Assembly (NCBI GenBank): GCA_029981855.1
Contig: JARRCS010000015.1
Span: 1-64,000, forward strand
DNA from: Halanaerobiales bacterium
GTDB taxonomy: Bacteria > Bacillota > Halanaerobiia > Halanaerobiales > DTU029
DNA length: 64,000 nucleotides
Reading direction: 5' to 3'
The number at the start of each line of letters is the position of its first letter. Within the stretch, counting starts at the first letter, position 1. Position numbers and translations under genes: made by a program. Shown piece after piece: positions 1 through 8,555 of the stretch. Under the pieces are notes generated by a model that made no database searches, had not been told where the DNA came from, and saw only the letters and a program-made list of their open reading frames with translations.

Positions 1-13
1 GGGCAGTATTATC

Positions 14-139
14 ATGAAGACTATATCATTAACAGTTCCTGATTTTTTTGAGTTAAATGAGAAGGAAACAAAATTGCTTATAGCATCAAAGTTATATGAT
101 AGTTGTAGCCAAACTAACTACCACAGTTACTATTCCTAA
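14..139 (+). pseudogene. UPF0175-like antitoxin N-terminal fragment
   Basis: A 41-codon frame begins MKTISLTVPDFFELNEKE and continues through LLIASKLYD. This resembles the N-terminus of UPF0175-type small antitoxins, where a beta-strand start is followed by a helix ending in LA..LYE. After LYD the resemblance ends and the frame stops early, so the helix-turn-helix part is missing. It overlaps the small minus-strand membrane gene at 92-265. The family assignment rests on about 28 residues and is tentative. Confidence 0.35.
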
Positions 140-265
140 GACCATGTGTCCGGTAATGGCATTTTTAAAGGTTTCCCCTTCAAAATGGATTGCAAAACCG
201 CATCCAATAGTAATAATCAATAGAATCAATGTTAGTGCTGAAAGCCACATCGGAATATTACTCAT
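92..265 (-). CDS. small two-helix membrane protein, 57 aa
   Basis: The frame starts at an ATG at 265, preceded by a GGGGGTGAT ribosome site about 10 nt upstream, and stops at 92-94. The protein starts MSNIPMWLSALTLILLIITI and ends GHMVLGIVTVVVSLATTII. It therefore has two hydrophobic stretches (about residues 7-26 and 40-57) around a short polar loop with EGETFKNAITGH. I do not recognise the family. The good ribosome site and membrane-like composition support it over the plus-strand frame lying opposite. Confidence 0.55.
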   Translation of the reverse strand: MSNIPMWLSALTLILLIITIGCGFAIHFEGETFKNAITGHMVLGIVTVVVSLATTII

Positions 266-321
266 TCATTTATCACCCCCAATTAATTTAGACTTCTTTT
301 TTTGCATCAAAACTATAGTAG

Positions 322-506
322 TCATAGATAGCCGTCAGAAAAGATCCAGGTTTCCCTGGCTGATAGTTTGATACCATATGAAGATTTAAGTTGTTTGCTG
401 ATCTTGTTCAGACCTAAAAACGGTTTATCCTTCTTGAAGAGTAGTAGGCCTCTTCCACCTTTTCTAAAATAGCTTTACCTTTTTTATCATTTTTGGCCTT
501 TTTCAA
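322..506 (-). pseudogene. frameshifted small gene remnant
   Basis: A TTG start at 506 behind a GGGAGG site reads LKKAKNDKKGKAILEKVEEA and stops after about 30 codons. The adjacent frame continues with FLGLNKISKQLKSSYG, then ARETWIFSDGYL, to a stop at 322. Together they look like one lysine-rich protein split by a frameshift. I do not recognise the family. The rest of 266-670 shows no convincing gene. Confidence 0.3.
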
Positions 507-670
507 AATTTAATATCCTCCCTCTTTTTTCAGAGCCAATTATCAGCAGATTATATTATCTACACCCTAATTACATGACACAGCCTAAAATATAGATCAG
601 TCAAGTAATTTATCACTTTCTAATTCCATTTTTATGGTATCATAGAACAATTTATTGATACAAGGTTGTA

Positions 671-1990
671 CTAAAGAACACCATTATTTTGACATTGAGG
701 TTGTACCCAATCAATCGAGACATTCCGTAAAAACACTTCAACAAGCTCGGGGTCAAATTGTGTTCCTGAATTTTTTTTAATCTCTTCCACAGCAGTTGTA
801 AAGGGTAAAGCCTTTTTATAAGACCTGGTTGTTAGTATAGTATCAAAGGCATCAAATATAGATATTATCCTTGATTCTAAGGGAATCTGGTCCCCTTTAA
901 GGCCGTCAGGATAACCTCTACCATCCCATCTTTCGTGATGATGCCGAACAATCTTAGCCACTTCCTGTAAATTTTCAACATTATTAAGGACTTTCCCTCC
1001 ATAGACCGTGTGCATTTTAATCTGTTCAAATTCTTCATCTGTCAATGAACCAGATTTATTAAGGATAGAATCTGGAACTCCAATCTTACCGATATCATGC
1101 AATAAAGCAGCTTCTTTCAGCAGGCGCTTTCTTTGCCTGGAAAAACCCAGTACCTCACCCAGCTTTAAGGAATATTCGGCAACCCTATCTGAATGACCTT
1201 TTGTATATTTGTCCTTGATTTCAACCGCATAAGCTAGAGCTCTAATCATACCAATATATGTATCATCAAGCTCTTGTAAAGAAAGTTTAAGATATATATA
1301 AACAGATGAAATTTTCGACACAGCTTCAAGTATTCTTTTATCCTCATCAGTAAAGGCATCATAATCTGAAAAACTATCCAGGAATATATTGCCAATTATC
1401 TGGTCTGTTTTTAGACCAACGGCAAGAGATGACTTAATCCTGGGAGAACCAGCTTGCTCGAAAATCCTTTTATATTTTTCTGGTATATCTGAGTTAAATT
1501 CATTGTGCAGATTTCTAAAAATTATAGGTTCTTCAGTTAACAATATTATATCTCTGGGAAATTTATTCTCCTTTAATATATCAGTATATCCCCGTTGAGC
1601 AAGATATCTAAAATATTCGCCTTCAACTATCCCCCCACTACCCCCATCTGCTGCTGGTATTAATGATAATGTTAGTTCTAAAATGTCCTCCATAAAATCT
1701 TCCATCGATTTTTCGGGAACTATACTACTCAAAAATTCTATAATAGATAAAAGTTTTCCCTGATAGTTTTGAAGTTCCTCATAAGATCGGGAAATCTCAT
1801 CATTCATAGCCACGATATCTTCATTCTGAATTGAAATTTCCTGTACCAGGGACATGAGCTCATCCATCATCTCCTTGTAAGAAGCCAAAACATAATTCAT
1901 CTCTTCAGAATAAGGTTTTTTATCTTTCAAACTATTTCCCACTATCTCAATAGCATTGGTGCCCGTCAACTGCTTTACCTCCATACCCAA
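671..1990 (-). CDS. HD-GYP domain c-di-GMP phosphodiesterase with GAF-like sensor
   Basis: The 439-residue protein probably degrades cyclic di-GMP in the cytoplasm. It has no membrane segment. An N-terminal helical, coiled-coil-like region (about 1-90) precedes a GAF-like domain (about 95-235). A C-terminal HD-GYP domain (about 240-420) contains ALLHDIGKIG, HHHERWDGRGYPDGLKG and GTQFDPELVEVF. The HD and GYP metal/substrate signatures are intact. The GAF-like part contains no obvious cofactor motif, so the signal is unknown. It stands alone, next to a structured intergenic element. Several other c-di-GMP proteins lie in the window. Confidence 0.88.
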   Translation of the reverse strand: MGMEVKQLTGTNAIEIVGNSLKDKKPYSEEMNYVLASYKEMMDELMSLVQEISIQNEDIVAMNDEISRSYEELQNYQGKLLSIIEFLSSIVPEKSMEDFMEDILELTLSLIPAADGGSGGIVEGEYFRYLAQRGYTDILKENKFPRDIILLTEEPIIFRNLHNEFNSDIPEKYKRIFEQAGSPRIKSSLAVGLKTDQIIGNIFLDSFSDYDAFTDEDKRILEAVSKISSVYIYLKLSLQELDDTYIGMIRALAYAVEIKDKYTKGHSDRVAEYSLKLGEVLGFSRQRKRLLKEAALLHDIGKIGVPDSILNKSGSLTDEEFEQIKMHTVYGGKVLNNVENLQEVAKIVRHHHERWDGRGYPDGLKGDQIPLESRIISIFDAFDTILTTRSYKKALPFTTAVEEIKKNSGTQFDPELVEVFLRNVSIDWVQPQCQNNGVL

Positions 1991-1999
1991 ATAAAGCCG

Positions 2000-2150
2000 G
2001 TCCTAATTTTGCAGATAAAAGAAGTTGCCGAAGGTAATTTAGGGAAATCTTTGATTTCCCTTTTATCCGCCGTTAGGCGTTCCGTCAGGGTTCGAAGCCC
2101 GAAAAGCTGAGAAAATCGCTTCGCCTCACTCCAAATACTCATTAATCTCG
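2000..2150. other. structured intergenic element, possibly attC-like
   Basis: The spacer contains the palindrome GGGAAATC-TTT-GATTTCCC around 2041-2060, nested within a GATAAAA/TTTTATC pair. This is followed by CGCC-GTTA-GGCG, which includes GTTAGGC, a match to the GTTRRRY core of integron recombination sites. No integron integrase is visible and the partner core is not convincing, so the attC reading is only a possibility. Confidence 0.25.
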
Positions 2151-2774
2151 TCATCCAAAATTATCCTCCAAAATATCAATAACCTTGGAAACACCGCCCA
2201 AACTCAACAGTTTCTCGCCAGCTTCTTTTGCATTATTCCTGTATATGGGATTCGTTTCAAATTCTTGAACAATTTGCCTAATCCTCTGAGGTGTAAACTC
2301 ATTTACTTCAAGGGATGTTCCGGCATTTAATCTCTCCACAGAAGTGGCATTATATTGACGTTCAAATATATTGCCGGGATATATGATCTGGGGGACACCA
2401 TTGACTAAACCTGTCATTACGCTGTTTTGCCCGCCGTGGTTTATGAATGCCACCGCTTCTGGCATAAGTTCATCAAAATTAAACCTGCGATCTACATTGA
2501 TATTATCTCTTTTAAATGGCTTTGCACCTTTGGTAGCAATGTATACCTGAAAACTCGTTCCATTAAAAGCGCTGGTAAGTACTTTTATAAGTCGCTTTGG
2601 AGTAAGAGTCCCGTTTCCCATATATGCTATAATATTTTTTCTTCGACTCGATGTCTCTTCTGACTTCTGTAAAGTAATAAAAGGACCCACATGAATTACT
2701 TTATCATCTATTGGCTCTAACTCGTATGAACTGGCGGTTACCGCGGAAAACATCTTCATTTTTTCCTCCAGCAA
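2151..2774 (-). CDS. C-terminal half of a GT1 (UGT/MGT-like) glycosyltransferase
   Basis: The 207 residues match only the nucleotide-sugar-binding half of family 1 glycosyltransferases. The donor-site motif FINHGGQNSVMTGLVNGVPQ is followed by PGNIFERQYNA. Full-length members have about 400 residues; the acceptor-binding N-terminal half is missing. The ATG at 2774 overlaps the end of the upstream permease gene by 19 nt, so it is probably translated by coupling. It may be a truncated enzyme or a half-protein kept with the exporter. Sugar transfer by this half alone is doubtful. Confidence 0.7.
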   Translation of the reverse strand: MLEEKMKMFSAVTASSYELEPIDDKVIHVGPFITLQKSEETSSRRKNIIAYMGNGTLTPKRLIKVLTSAFNGTSFQVYIATKGAKPFKRDNINVDRRFNFDELMPEAVAFINHGGQNSVMTGLVNGVPQIIYPGNIFERQYNATSVERLNAGTSLEVNEFTPQRIRQIVQEFETNPIYRNNAKEAGEKLLSLGGVSKVIDILEDNFG

Positions 2775-3529
2775 AATTGTGAATAAAGAATTAAACCGAC
2801 AATGAAAAGCGAAAGTGATAATGCTATCGTAAGAGTTACTTGACCCATGTTCAATGGATTATAACCGGCAAAGTCCTCTCCCACTAGGAGATAAATAATG
2901 GAAGAATTGGCTGAGGAAACCGGATAAATCCGAGCAAAATGTTGAAGTAGTGAAGGAAACGATCTATACGGGGCGAACAGGCCAGAAATGGAGGCCGTCA
3001 CAACGGAGATGCCTACACCGGTCATGATTGCTCCATGCACGTGTTTGATGAATGTCCCGACAAGCAGTCCTATCCCTACCGAAGCGCAGAGGATCAGCAG
3101 AAGAAAACCTATGGACTGTGAGACTGTGGCAACTGATCCTGAAAAGCGTGCTCCGCAGGCAAATCCGGCAGCCACAACTAAGGCTGTTGCTAAGCAAGAA
3201 AAAGCTGCCAGCCCTAAAATTCTGCCGCTGAAATCTTTCCAGGGACTTATCGGCATTGATATTAACTTTGCAAGAAAGCCGTTTTCCCTATCTCTGGCTA
3301 TGTTACCAGGAAGGTTGGCCATGCTGGCAATCGTTAGTGCAAATACCATCATGGAAATAGTAATAGAGCCTCTAACATATGGGATTATATTCTTTGGGGC
3401 ATCTCCAATAAATGAGAAACTACCTATGAGAACCCATATGATCGGCCAGGCTATGGTCCAGAACAGCACGGATCTTTCACGCAAGAATACTTTGATGGTC
3501 TTACTAAAAGTGGCTGTTACCTGACTCAC
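2756..3529 (-). CDS. ABC-2 type transporter permease
   Basis: This is a 257-residue integral membrane protein with about six hydrophobic segments. It has the ABC-2 family layout, including ARDRENGFLAKLISMPISPW between early helices. It should pair with the ATPase encoded immediately upstream (start directly after the ATPase stop), forming an exporter of drug or small-molecule type. The substrate cannot be read from the sequence. The glycosyltransferase-like gene downstream suggests a macrolide-like or glycolipid theme, but this is inference. Confidence 0.88.
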   Translation of the reverse strand: MSQVTATFSKTIKVFLRERSVLFWTIAWPIIWVLIGSFSFIGDAPKNIIPYVRGSITISMMVFALTIASMANLPGNIARDRENGFLAKLISMPISPWKDFSGRILGLAAFSCLATALVVAAGFACGARFSGSVATVSQSIGFLLLILCASVGIGLLVGTFIKHVHGAIMTGVGISVVTASISGLFAPYRSFPSLLQHFARIYPVSSANSSIIYLLVGEDFAGYNPLNMGQVTLTIALSLSLFIVGLILYSQFCWRKK

Positions 3530-4456
3530 TTAGCTCACCTCCTTAATGGTTTTCCCCGTTAGCTTGAAAAATACGTCTTCAAGTGAGGGTTTTATGGTTT
3601 CAATCCGCGTTGCCTTACATCCAATTTCATCAAGTGACCTCACTATCTCTGGGATTGCTTTTTCCGCATCACGACAATAGATTCTGTATCCCACATCAGT
3701 TTCTAATATCTTCGCGCCCTCACTGAATTTGCTTAGCATGTTGGCGACCTTTCTGCTCTTTATGACGGTTTCTATATTTATTACGTTCTCAAGCCCACTT
3801 GCCTTTTTCAATCTTTCCGGTTCATCTTCGGCTATAATCTTCCCCTCATTTATTAAGCCAACCCTTGAAGCCAACTCGGCATCTGCACCAATATGTGTGA
3901 TTAGCAGGATAGTTGTCTTCGCCTCTTTTATCTCCTCAATCAAGCCAAAAAACTTTCTCCTGGTTGATGGGTCCAAACCTGTAGTTGGCTCATCCAGGAT
4001 CAGGATTCTTATCCCCGGAAAAAGTGCGGTGGCGACTTCTAGCCTTTTCCGCATACCCCCTGAATAATTAGAAACTCTCTTATTAGCCTCTTCAGACAGC
4101 CCAACCTTATCTAAGATCTCATCGACTAGCCTTTCTGCTTGTCTTTTTGTATAACCCAGGAGCCTGGCGAAATACATTAGATTCTCCTTGCCCGTAAGCG
4201 TGGGGCAGGAGAAACTCTCCTGAGGAACATAGCCAATGAATTCCTTTGCCTGCTCAGGTCTTCTCCCATAGATCTCCACCTTTCCGCTAGTGGGCGATCT
4301 GACGGAGGTCATGATGGAGACAAGCGTTGTCTTCCCGGACCCATTAGGCCCCATAAGGGCATAGAACTCCCCCTCTTCTATCCTCAAATTCACCCCCTTG
4401 AGGACTTCGTCATTTCCATACTTTTTGGTCAAATTTTCTACATAGATGGCATTCAT
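3530..4456 (-). CDS. ABC exporter ATP-binding protein (DrrA/CcmA-like)
   Basis: The 308-residue ATPase drives the adjacent ABC-2 permease. Walker A is GPNGSGKTT, the signature motif is NYSGGMRKRLE, Walker B is ILILDEPTTGLDP and the switch histidine is in LITHIGAD. The C-terminal extension of about 85 residues is typical of DrrA-like exporters. It is the first gene of a three-gene operon (ATPase, permease, glycosyltransferase half). Confidence 0.92.
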   Translation of the reverse strand: MNAIYVENLTKKYGNDEVLKGVNLRIEEGEFYALMGPNGSGKTTLVSIMTSVRSPTSGKVEIYGRRPEQAKEFIGYVPQESFSCPTLTGKENLMYFARLLGYTKRQAERLVDEILDKVGLSEEANKRVSNYSGGMRKRLEVATALFPGIRILILDEPTTGLDPSTRRKFFGLIEEIKEAKTTILLITHIGADAELASRVGLINEGKIIAEDEPERLKKASGLENVINIETVIKSRKVANMLSKFSEGAKILETDVGYRIYCRDAEKAIPEIVRSLDEIGCKATRIETIKPSLEDVFFKLTGKTIKEVS

Positions 4457-4499
4457 TCAGATTCCTCCTTTTGTCTTTCTGTGAGCGAAGGGCAATGTT

Positions 4500-4628
4500 C
4501 TATTTCAAAATTCCATTCGGCATCATCTGGAGGAACAAATCAATATTATAAACTACTTTATTACCTGGCTTAATATCCTCCAAATAATTGAGCAAATCAT
4601 TAGCTCTCTTTAATAATTTTTCAGACAT
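4500..4628 (-). CDS. possible short protein, 42 aa
   Basis: A short frame from the internal ATG at 4628 reads MSEKLLKRANDLLNYLEDIK and ends MMPNGILK. The sequence upstream of this ATG is AT-rich and unconvincing as protein. No strong ribosome site is visible. It may be a small real protein or a remnant of the element that carried the neighbouring dead integrase. Confidence 0.25.
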   Translation of the reverse strand: MSEKLLKRANDLLNYLEDIKPGNKVVYNIDLFLQMMPNGILK

Positions 4629-4762
4629 ATAAAACACATCTGCTATCAGAAAAATTATTATATACTTCGATATTAACATATTCGAGAAAAATATACCAAA
4701 TTCCTGCATGCTTTTTATTACATTTATTTAACCCATAGCGTAAAAATTATTATTTTCTTGCA

Positions 4763-5242
4763 CTAAGAAACATTACCTGTACTCAGGAACCAGTTTACCA
4801 TTACACAGTTTCTAAATTTAGCAAAGTTGCAATCCTTTATATCTGGTTTCTCCAGAATCAACTTCAGTTCAGTCTCAGTGTAAGTATCCTTCCTCCTTAT
4901 CGTGTTTGATAAGTTCAACCTTAAAACTTTCTAGATAGTCCAACTTCATGACATAGTACAAAAAAGCCCTGACAGCTCGTAAACAGTGTTAATAGATGTT
5001 GCATTATCTATTTCCCGTAACTTTAAGCTAAATACCTGAACTACATAAGCATCAATATTATTAATATTCTCAATGCCTTCATCATCTAAAAAGCCCTTAA
5101 AACACTCATAATTCTCTTCATAATAACCTATAATCCTTTCACTCAGGTTCTTAGCCTTAGAGTACGTCATGAACTGCTCAAACACCTCATCAACTGTCTT
5201 AACCGAGTTATCATTACCCATAGTTAACCTCTTTTTTGGCAT
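4763..5242 (-). pseudogene. tyrosine recombinase (phage-type integrase) remnant
   Basis: From the ATG at 5242, behind an AAGGTGGG site, the first frame gives a SAM-like core-binding domain. It includes VDEVFEQFMTYSKAKNLSER and then YYEENYECFKGFLDDEG. The match jumps frame to AFLYYVMKLDYLESFKVELI. It jumps again to DTYTETELKLILEKPDIKDC, and ends FLSTGNVS at a stop. At least two frameshifts are present and the catalytic R...HxxR...Y part is absent. It lies beside tRNA-Arg, the expected chromosomal site for such an element. Confidence 0.75.
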
Positions 5243-5283
5243 TAAAAAACCCACCTTTCTTTTTTAGGTGGGAATTGAAATTA

Positions 5284-5310
5284 TTCGAATTTAGGCCTAC
5301 AGATTAGGAA
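5284..5310 (-). repeat. partial duplication of tRNA-Arg core (att-like)
   Basis: The 17 bases at 5294-5310 are identical to 5419-5435 inside the tRNA gene (anticodon loop through variable loop). A TTCGAAT match at about 5283-5289 corresponds to the T-loop. The copy lies between the tRNA 3' end and the decayed integrase. This is the arrangement expected of an attachment site left by a tRNA-targeting element. Confidence 0.6.
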
Positions 5311-5390
5311 AAAAACCTAAAAAAGTCTGTAGGACTGAAGCTTCCTTTATGTAACTGTAAAACCCTTATAATCCCCGTCATAATAAAAAA

Positions 5391-5467
5391 TGGTGGGGCT
5401 AACAGGATTCGAACCTGTGGCCTACAGATTAGGAATCTGTCGCTCTATCCTGCTGAGCTATAGCCCC
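5391..5467 (-). tRNA. tRNA-Arg (anticodon CCT)
   Basis: A 77-nt cloverleaf with the 3' CCA encoded. The acceptor stem pairs GGGGCTA with TAGCCCC. The anticodon stem CAGAT/ATCTG encloses loop TTCCTAA with anticodon CCT, reading AGG. The T-loop is GGTTCGAATCC. Confidence 0.97.
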
Positions 5468-5652
5468 ACAAAATCAGTTAATTATATTTCCGCTTTGACA
5501 TCTAATATTTTAACCTAAATTCATTAATTTTGCAAGGTTTTTTTTTAAAAAAATTAGCTGCTTTCCAGATATAGCCTGTACCAGTTTCTTCCTTCACCCT
5601 GCCAATTAGCTCGACATCACAAAGTAAATTTTTATGGCCGAAGGCAGATTTA

Positions 5653-7032
5653 TCAATCCTTATAGAGGTAAACCCTATTTTTCCCCTCACCCTTTGATCG
5701 GTAAAGGGCACTATCAGCCATCTTTACCAGTTCAACTGGATCCTTAACCATGCATTCCGGGTAAGTAGCAACTCCACCGGAAATTGTGGTCTTGATAACC
5801 TCCCCATTAGAAGTAACAAAATTATTTTCCTCGATGACCTTTCTCATACGCTCGGCTATCTTATAGGCTAGCTCCTGATCGGTAAATGGTAGAATGAGGC
5901 CAAACTCCTCTCCTCCATATCTGGCCAGAATATCATTTTTCCGGATATTACTCTTCAATAAGCAGGCAATCTCCTCCAGAACCTTATCACCAAAAATATG
6001 GCCATAGCGGTCGTTAAGGATTTTAAAATCATCAATATCAAAAATAATAACCGAAAAGGGCTTATTATTGCTGACAGATTGCTGATATATCTTCTCTAGC
6101 ATACTATAAAAATAGCGCTGGTTATATAAATTGGTACCACCATCAGTTATTGCCAGTTGATGGGTATCTTCTAAAAGCTCAATCTTGCTTAAAAGTAAAC
6201 CAAGCTGGTCTGCCAGAACCCCCATGATATCCCTATCTTCCTCCTGAAACCACTCGGGTTGGGTCCTAATGATAATAAGACCTTTAAGTTTTTCTTCACT
6301 CCTGACCGGAACGAGCATTAATTTCTGGTCTTCATCTGCAAACTTATCAAGGCAGGAGATAAACCTTATCTCATCACCACTCTCCATATTAGCTAATTCG
6401 GTTAAACGCTCCTCTGAGAGTCCCGAAAAACCTGAAAGTTTATGTAATTTATACTTATTATCCTCGTAGATAAAATAAGCAATGTCACTATAAAGCAAAT
6501 ACTTATTAAGTAAATTAATCAGTTTTAATATCAGTTTTTCCTTCTCATGAATTAATAATAACTCCTTGGTAATTCTGGTCAGGGCAACCAGTTTGCTCTG
6601 GGTAGCCTCAAGACTACGGTAGGATGCAGCCAGCTGCGCCATTGATTTCTTTAATTCTCCCTGCTTGATTCTGTTTAGTTTGCTGGCATAACTAATCATA
6701 TAAATAGCTACAAAAGAAAATAATGAGCCAGTGAATAAGAATAGAACTACTTTTCCCGGAAAAGAAAAATTGTATTCAAGACCTTCATAGAGGAAAAATA
6801 TCAGAAGAAAGATTATATTTAAAATGATAGCCTGTTTCAACTCTACAAAAATGCATAAATAGAGAACAGGAATAAATAAGAACAGCAATATCTCGGGCAT
6901 AAATATAAGTCCGCTTAAAACCAAAATTATAAGATAGTATATTAAAATAAAAAACATTATTCTTCGCGGGCTCTCCTGTGGTTTCAGAAAGAACTGTAGT
7001 TTGTCCCATAGCCCTTTGCTAAATATTTTCAT
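5653..7032 (-). CDS. membrane diguanylate cyclase (GGDEF) with GAF-like domain
   Basis: The 459-residue protein probably makes cyclic di-GMP at the membrane. The N-terminus has four to five hydrophobic helices (about 25-125), then a coiled-coil linker and a GAF-like region (about 150-290). A GGDEF domain follows (about 295-459). The catalytic motif is ARYGGEEFGLILPF, an active GGEEF variant; the metal-binding IFDIDDFK and NDRYGH motifs are present. No RxxD inhibitory site is evident just before the active site. It is monocistronic. Confidence 0.9.
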   Translation of the reverse strand: MKIFSKGLWDKLQFFLKPQESPRRIMFFILIYYLIILVLSGLIFMPEILLFLFIPVLYLCIFVELKQAIILNIIFLLIFFLYEGLEYNFSFPGKVVLFLFTGSLFSFVAIYMISYASKLNRIKQGELKKSMAQLAASYRSLEATQSKLVALTRITKELLLIHEKEKLILKLINLLNKYLLYSDIAYFIYEDNKYKLHKLSGFSGLSEERLTELANMESGDEIRFISCLDKFADEDQKLMLVPVRSEEKLKGLIIIRTQPEWFQEEDRDIMGVLADQLGLLLSKIELLEDTHQLAITDGGTNLYNQRYFYSMLEKIYQQSVSNNKPFSVIIFDIDDFKILNDRYGHIFGDKVLEEIACLLKSNIRKNDILARYGGEEFGLILPFTDQELAYKIAERMRKVIEENNFVTSNGEVIKTTISGGVATYPECMVKDPVELVKMADSALYRSKGEGKNRVYLYKD

Positions 7033-7239
7033 GATTATACCCCATCCCGTTTTAAGACCAAACCATCACCTACAGTTTCATCCAAACTTGTCCATAGGTC
7101 TTTTGTCATATCTAAAACAAATTATACCATAATTGATAATAATATTAAATGGATTCATAATTTATTTCTTAAGAAATATATATCTATAAGGGTATGTGAA
7201 TTAGTAACTTATTTCCGTTCGGCAACTTGCTTTACCTTA

Positions 7240-7428
7240 ACAACTGCAAATAGATGTTGGAAAGATCTGATGAACCTTAGAGTCATCAAAAAATTTCCTG
7301 CGACGCAACTCGATGTGCTAGTACTGAAATCAACCATGCGTTTATAAATAGAAGATTTCAGTGAAACCATCCTTGCGCAACTAAAGAGAAGGTTTCTGCA
7401 ATCGGAAACATCTATTTGCAGTTTTCAA
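7240..7428. repeat. MITE-like repeat with terminal inverted arms
   Basis: The left arm (7240-7258) contains AACTGCAAATAGATGTT and the right arm (7406-7425) contains AACATCTATTTGCAGTT, an inverted match. The roughly 150-bp interior contains no gene. The same motif recurs at 11568-11583 and, as a compact palindrome, at 13474-13523. The upstream string GGCAACTTGCTTTA also resembles the sequence preceding the 13.4-kb copy. Confidence 0.55.
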
Positions 7429-7448
7429 CAATTAAGGGGGTTAAAATA

Positions 7449-7715
7449 TTGTTTAAGATAGAAAACCTATTATATGCAATGATATTCATCAGAGTCATCT
7501 CCAGTTTAATTGAATTGAGCGCTGCCTATTTAATGTATTACTTTAAAAGTATTGAGACGGCCATCAGAATTAATGCTATTCTGGGTTTAATCGGCCCGAT
7601 GATTTTAATCCTGGTAACCTTTATTGGCCTGGTAGGAATAAGCAGCCAGCTAAGCCTGAAAAACCTGATTCTGATAGCACTAGGGGTATCTTTAATCCTG
7701 CTCGGTACTCGTTAA
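7449..7715 (+). CDS. yqhV: YqhV-like DUF2619 membrane protein
   Basis: I chose the TTG at 7449 because AAGGGGG lies 8 nt upstream; this gives 88 residues. The protein has three hydrophobic helices with IRVISSLIELSAAYLMYYFK, ETAIRINAILGLIGPMILIL and a closing GVSLILLGTR. These match the DUF2619/YqhV family, which is found mostly in spore-forming Bacillota and often sits near spoIIIA genes. No sporulation genes are adjacent here. The function is unknown. Confidence 0.75.
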   Translation: MFKIENLLYAMIFIRVISSLIELSAAYLMYYFKSIETAIRINAILGLIGPMILILVTFIGLVGISSQLSLKNLILIALGVSLILLGTR

Positions 7716-7758
7716 AAAAAACCTTTTACCCTCCACCTAATCTTTTTCAGAAATTTTT

Positions 7759-8532
7759 TCAGGTCTGACTTTTTTTTACCCGGGCAGGATCTTTAAAGGC
7801 AACAAAATAGAGACGGTTATCATCATCACTACCCCTGTCAAAGGTATAGGCATTATAAACATCAATATATTGAAACCCGGCTTCATTTAAAAATTGGACT
7901 ATCTGCCCTGTTGCATATCCGGTCTCCTCGTGAAATTCCTCAAAATATCTGTTCTCATCTCCATCCAAATAGATCTTTAATCTAACCTGCCACCTCTTTT
8001 TTTCCCGGTCGATAATATCCTCCCAGAAACAGGTATAATTTTCACCGCTGAACATGGTAGTACCGGGTTTTATACTCATCAACCGCTTGAGGGTATTCAT
8101 ATCAAAGATAAATAGCCCCTCTTTTTTTAAAGCCCGGAAGACATTTTTAAAAACCTTTTTTAAATCCCCTTCCTCCAGGATATAATTTAAACTATCAAAA
8201 AGGGAAAAGGCCAGGTCATATTCTGCGGCGAGCCGGAAATCCCTTAAATCTGCCTGAATAAAATCAATTTGCTTTTTAGCATCATCGGCCTTAGCCTGAG
8301 CCACCTCCAGCATCTCTCTGGACCTATCTAGTCCGCTAACCTGATAGCCGTTTTCGGCAAATCGCAGACTCATATTCCCGGTGCCACAGGCAAGATCAAG
8401 GACTCTTATAGGTTTCTGGCAATAATAATCTAATAATTCATGAAGGTAATTATACCAGAGGTCATAGGGAACAGCACCCATAATATCATCATAGATTCTG
8501 GCAAAAGATCCTGTATAAACCTTTTCCCCCAT
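7759..8532 (-). CDS. class I SAM-dependent methyltransferase
   Basis: The 257-residue Rossmann-fold methyltransferase has motif I VLDLACGTGNMSLRFAE, an acidic ribose contact in VSGLDRSREML and an IQADLRDFRL motif. The C-terminal substrate part, with FEEFHEETGYATGQIVQFL, is typical of YqeM/YrrT-like small-molecule methyltransferases. The substrate is not deducible. It lies just downstream of ysxC on the same strand (23-nt gap), so it is probably at the end of the lonA-ysxC transcript. Confidence 0.82.
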   Translation of the reverse strand: MGEKVYTGSFARIYDDIMGAVPYDLWYNYLHELLDYYCQKPIRVLDLACGTGNMSLRFAENGYQVSGLDRSREMLEVAQAKADDAKKQIDFIQADLRDFRLAAEYDLAFSLFDSLNYILEEGDLKKVFKNVFRALKKEGLFIFDMNTLKRLMSIKPGTTMFSGENYTCFWEDIIDREKKRWQVRLKIYLDGDENRYFEEFHEETGYATGQIVQFLNEAGFQYIDVYNAYTFDRGSDDDNRLYFVAFKDPARVKKSQT

Positions 8533-8555
8533 CTCTGCTCCTCCATTCCTACATT

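Noticed and set aside
96-371. 91-aa plus-strand open frame
   Set aside because: It lies opposite the small membrane gene, has no ribosome site and no protein-like pattern.
2988-3524. 178-aa plus-strand open frame
   Set aside because: Antisense shadow of the ABC-2 permease gene.
5502-5711. 69-aa frame after the GGDEF gene
   Set aside because: It begins inside the cyclase gene and has no ribosome site or recognised family; a small real gene is not excluded.
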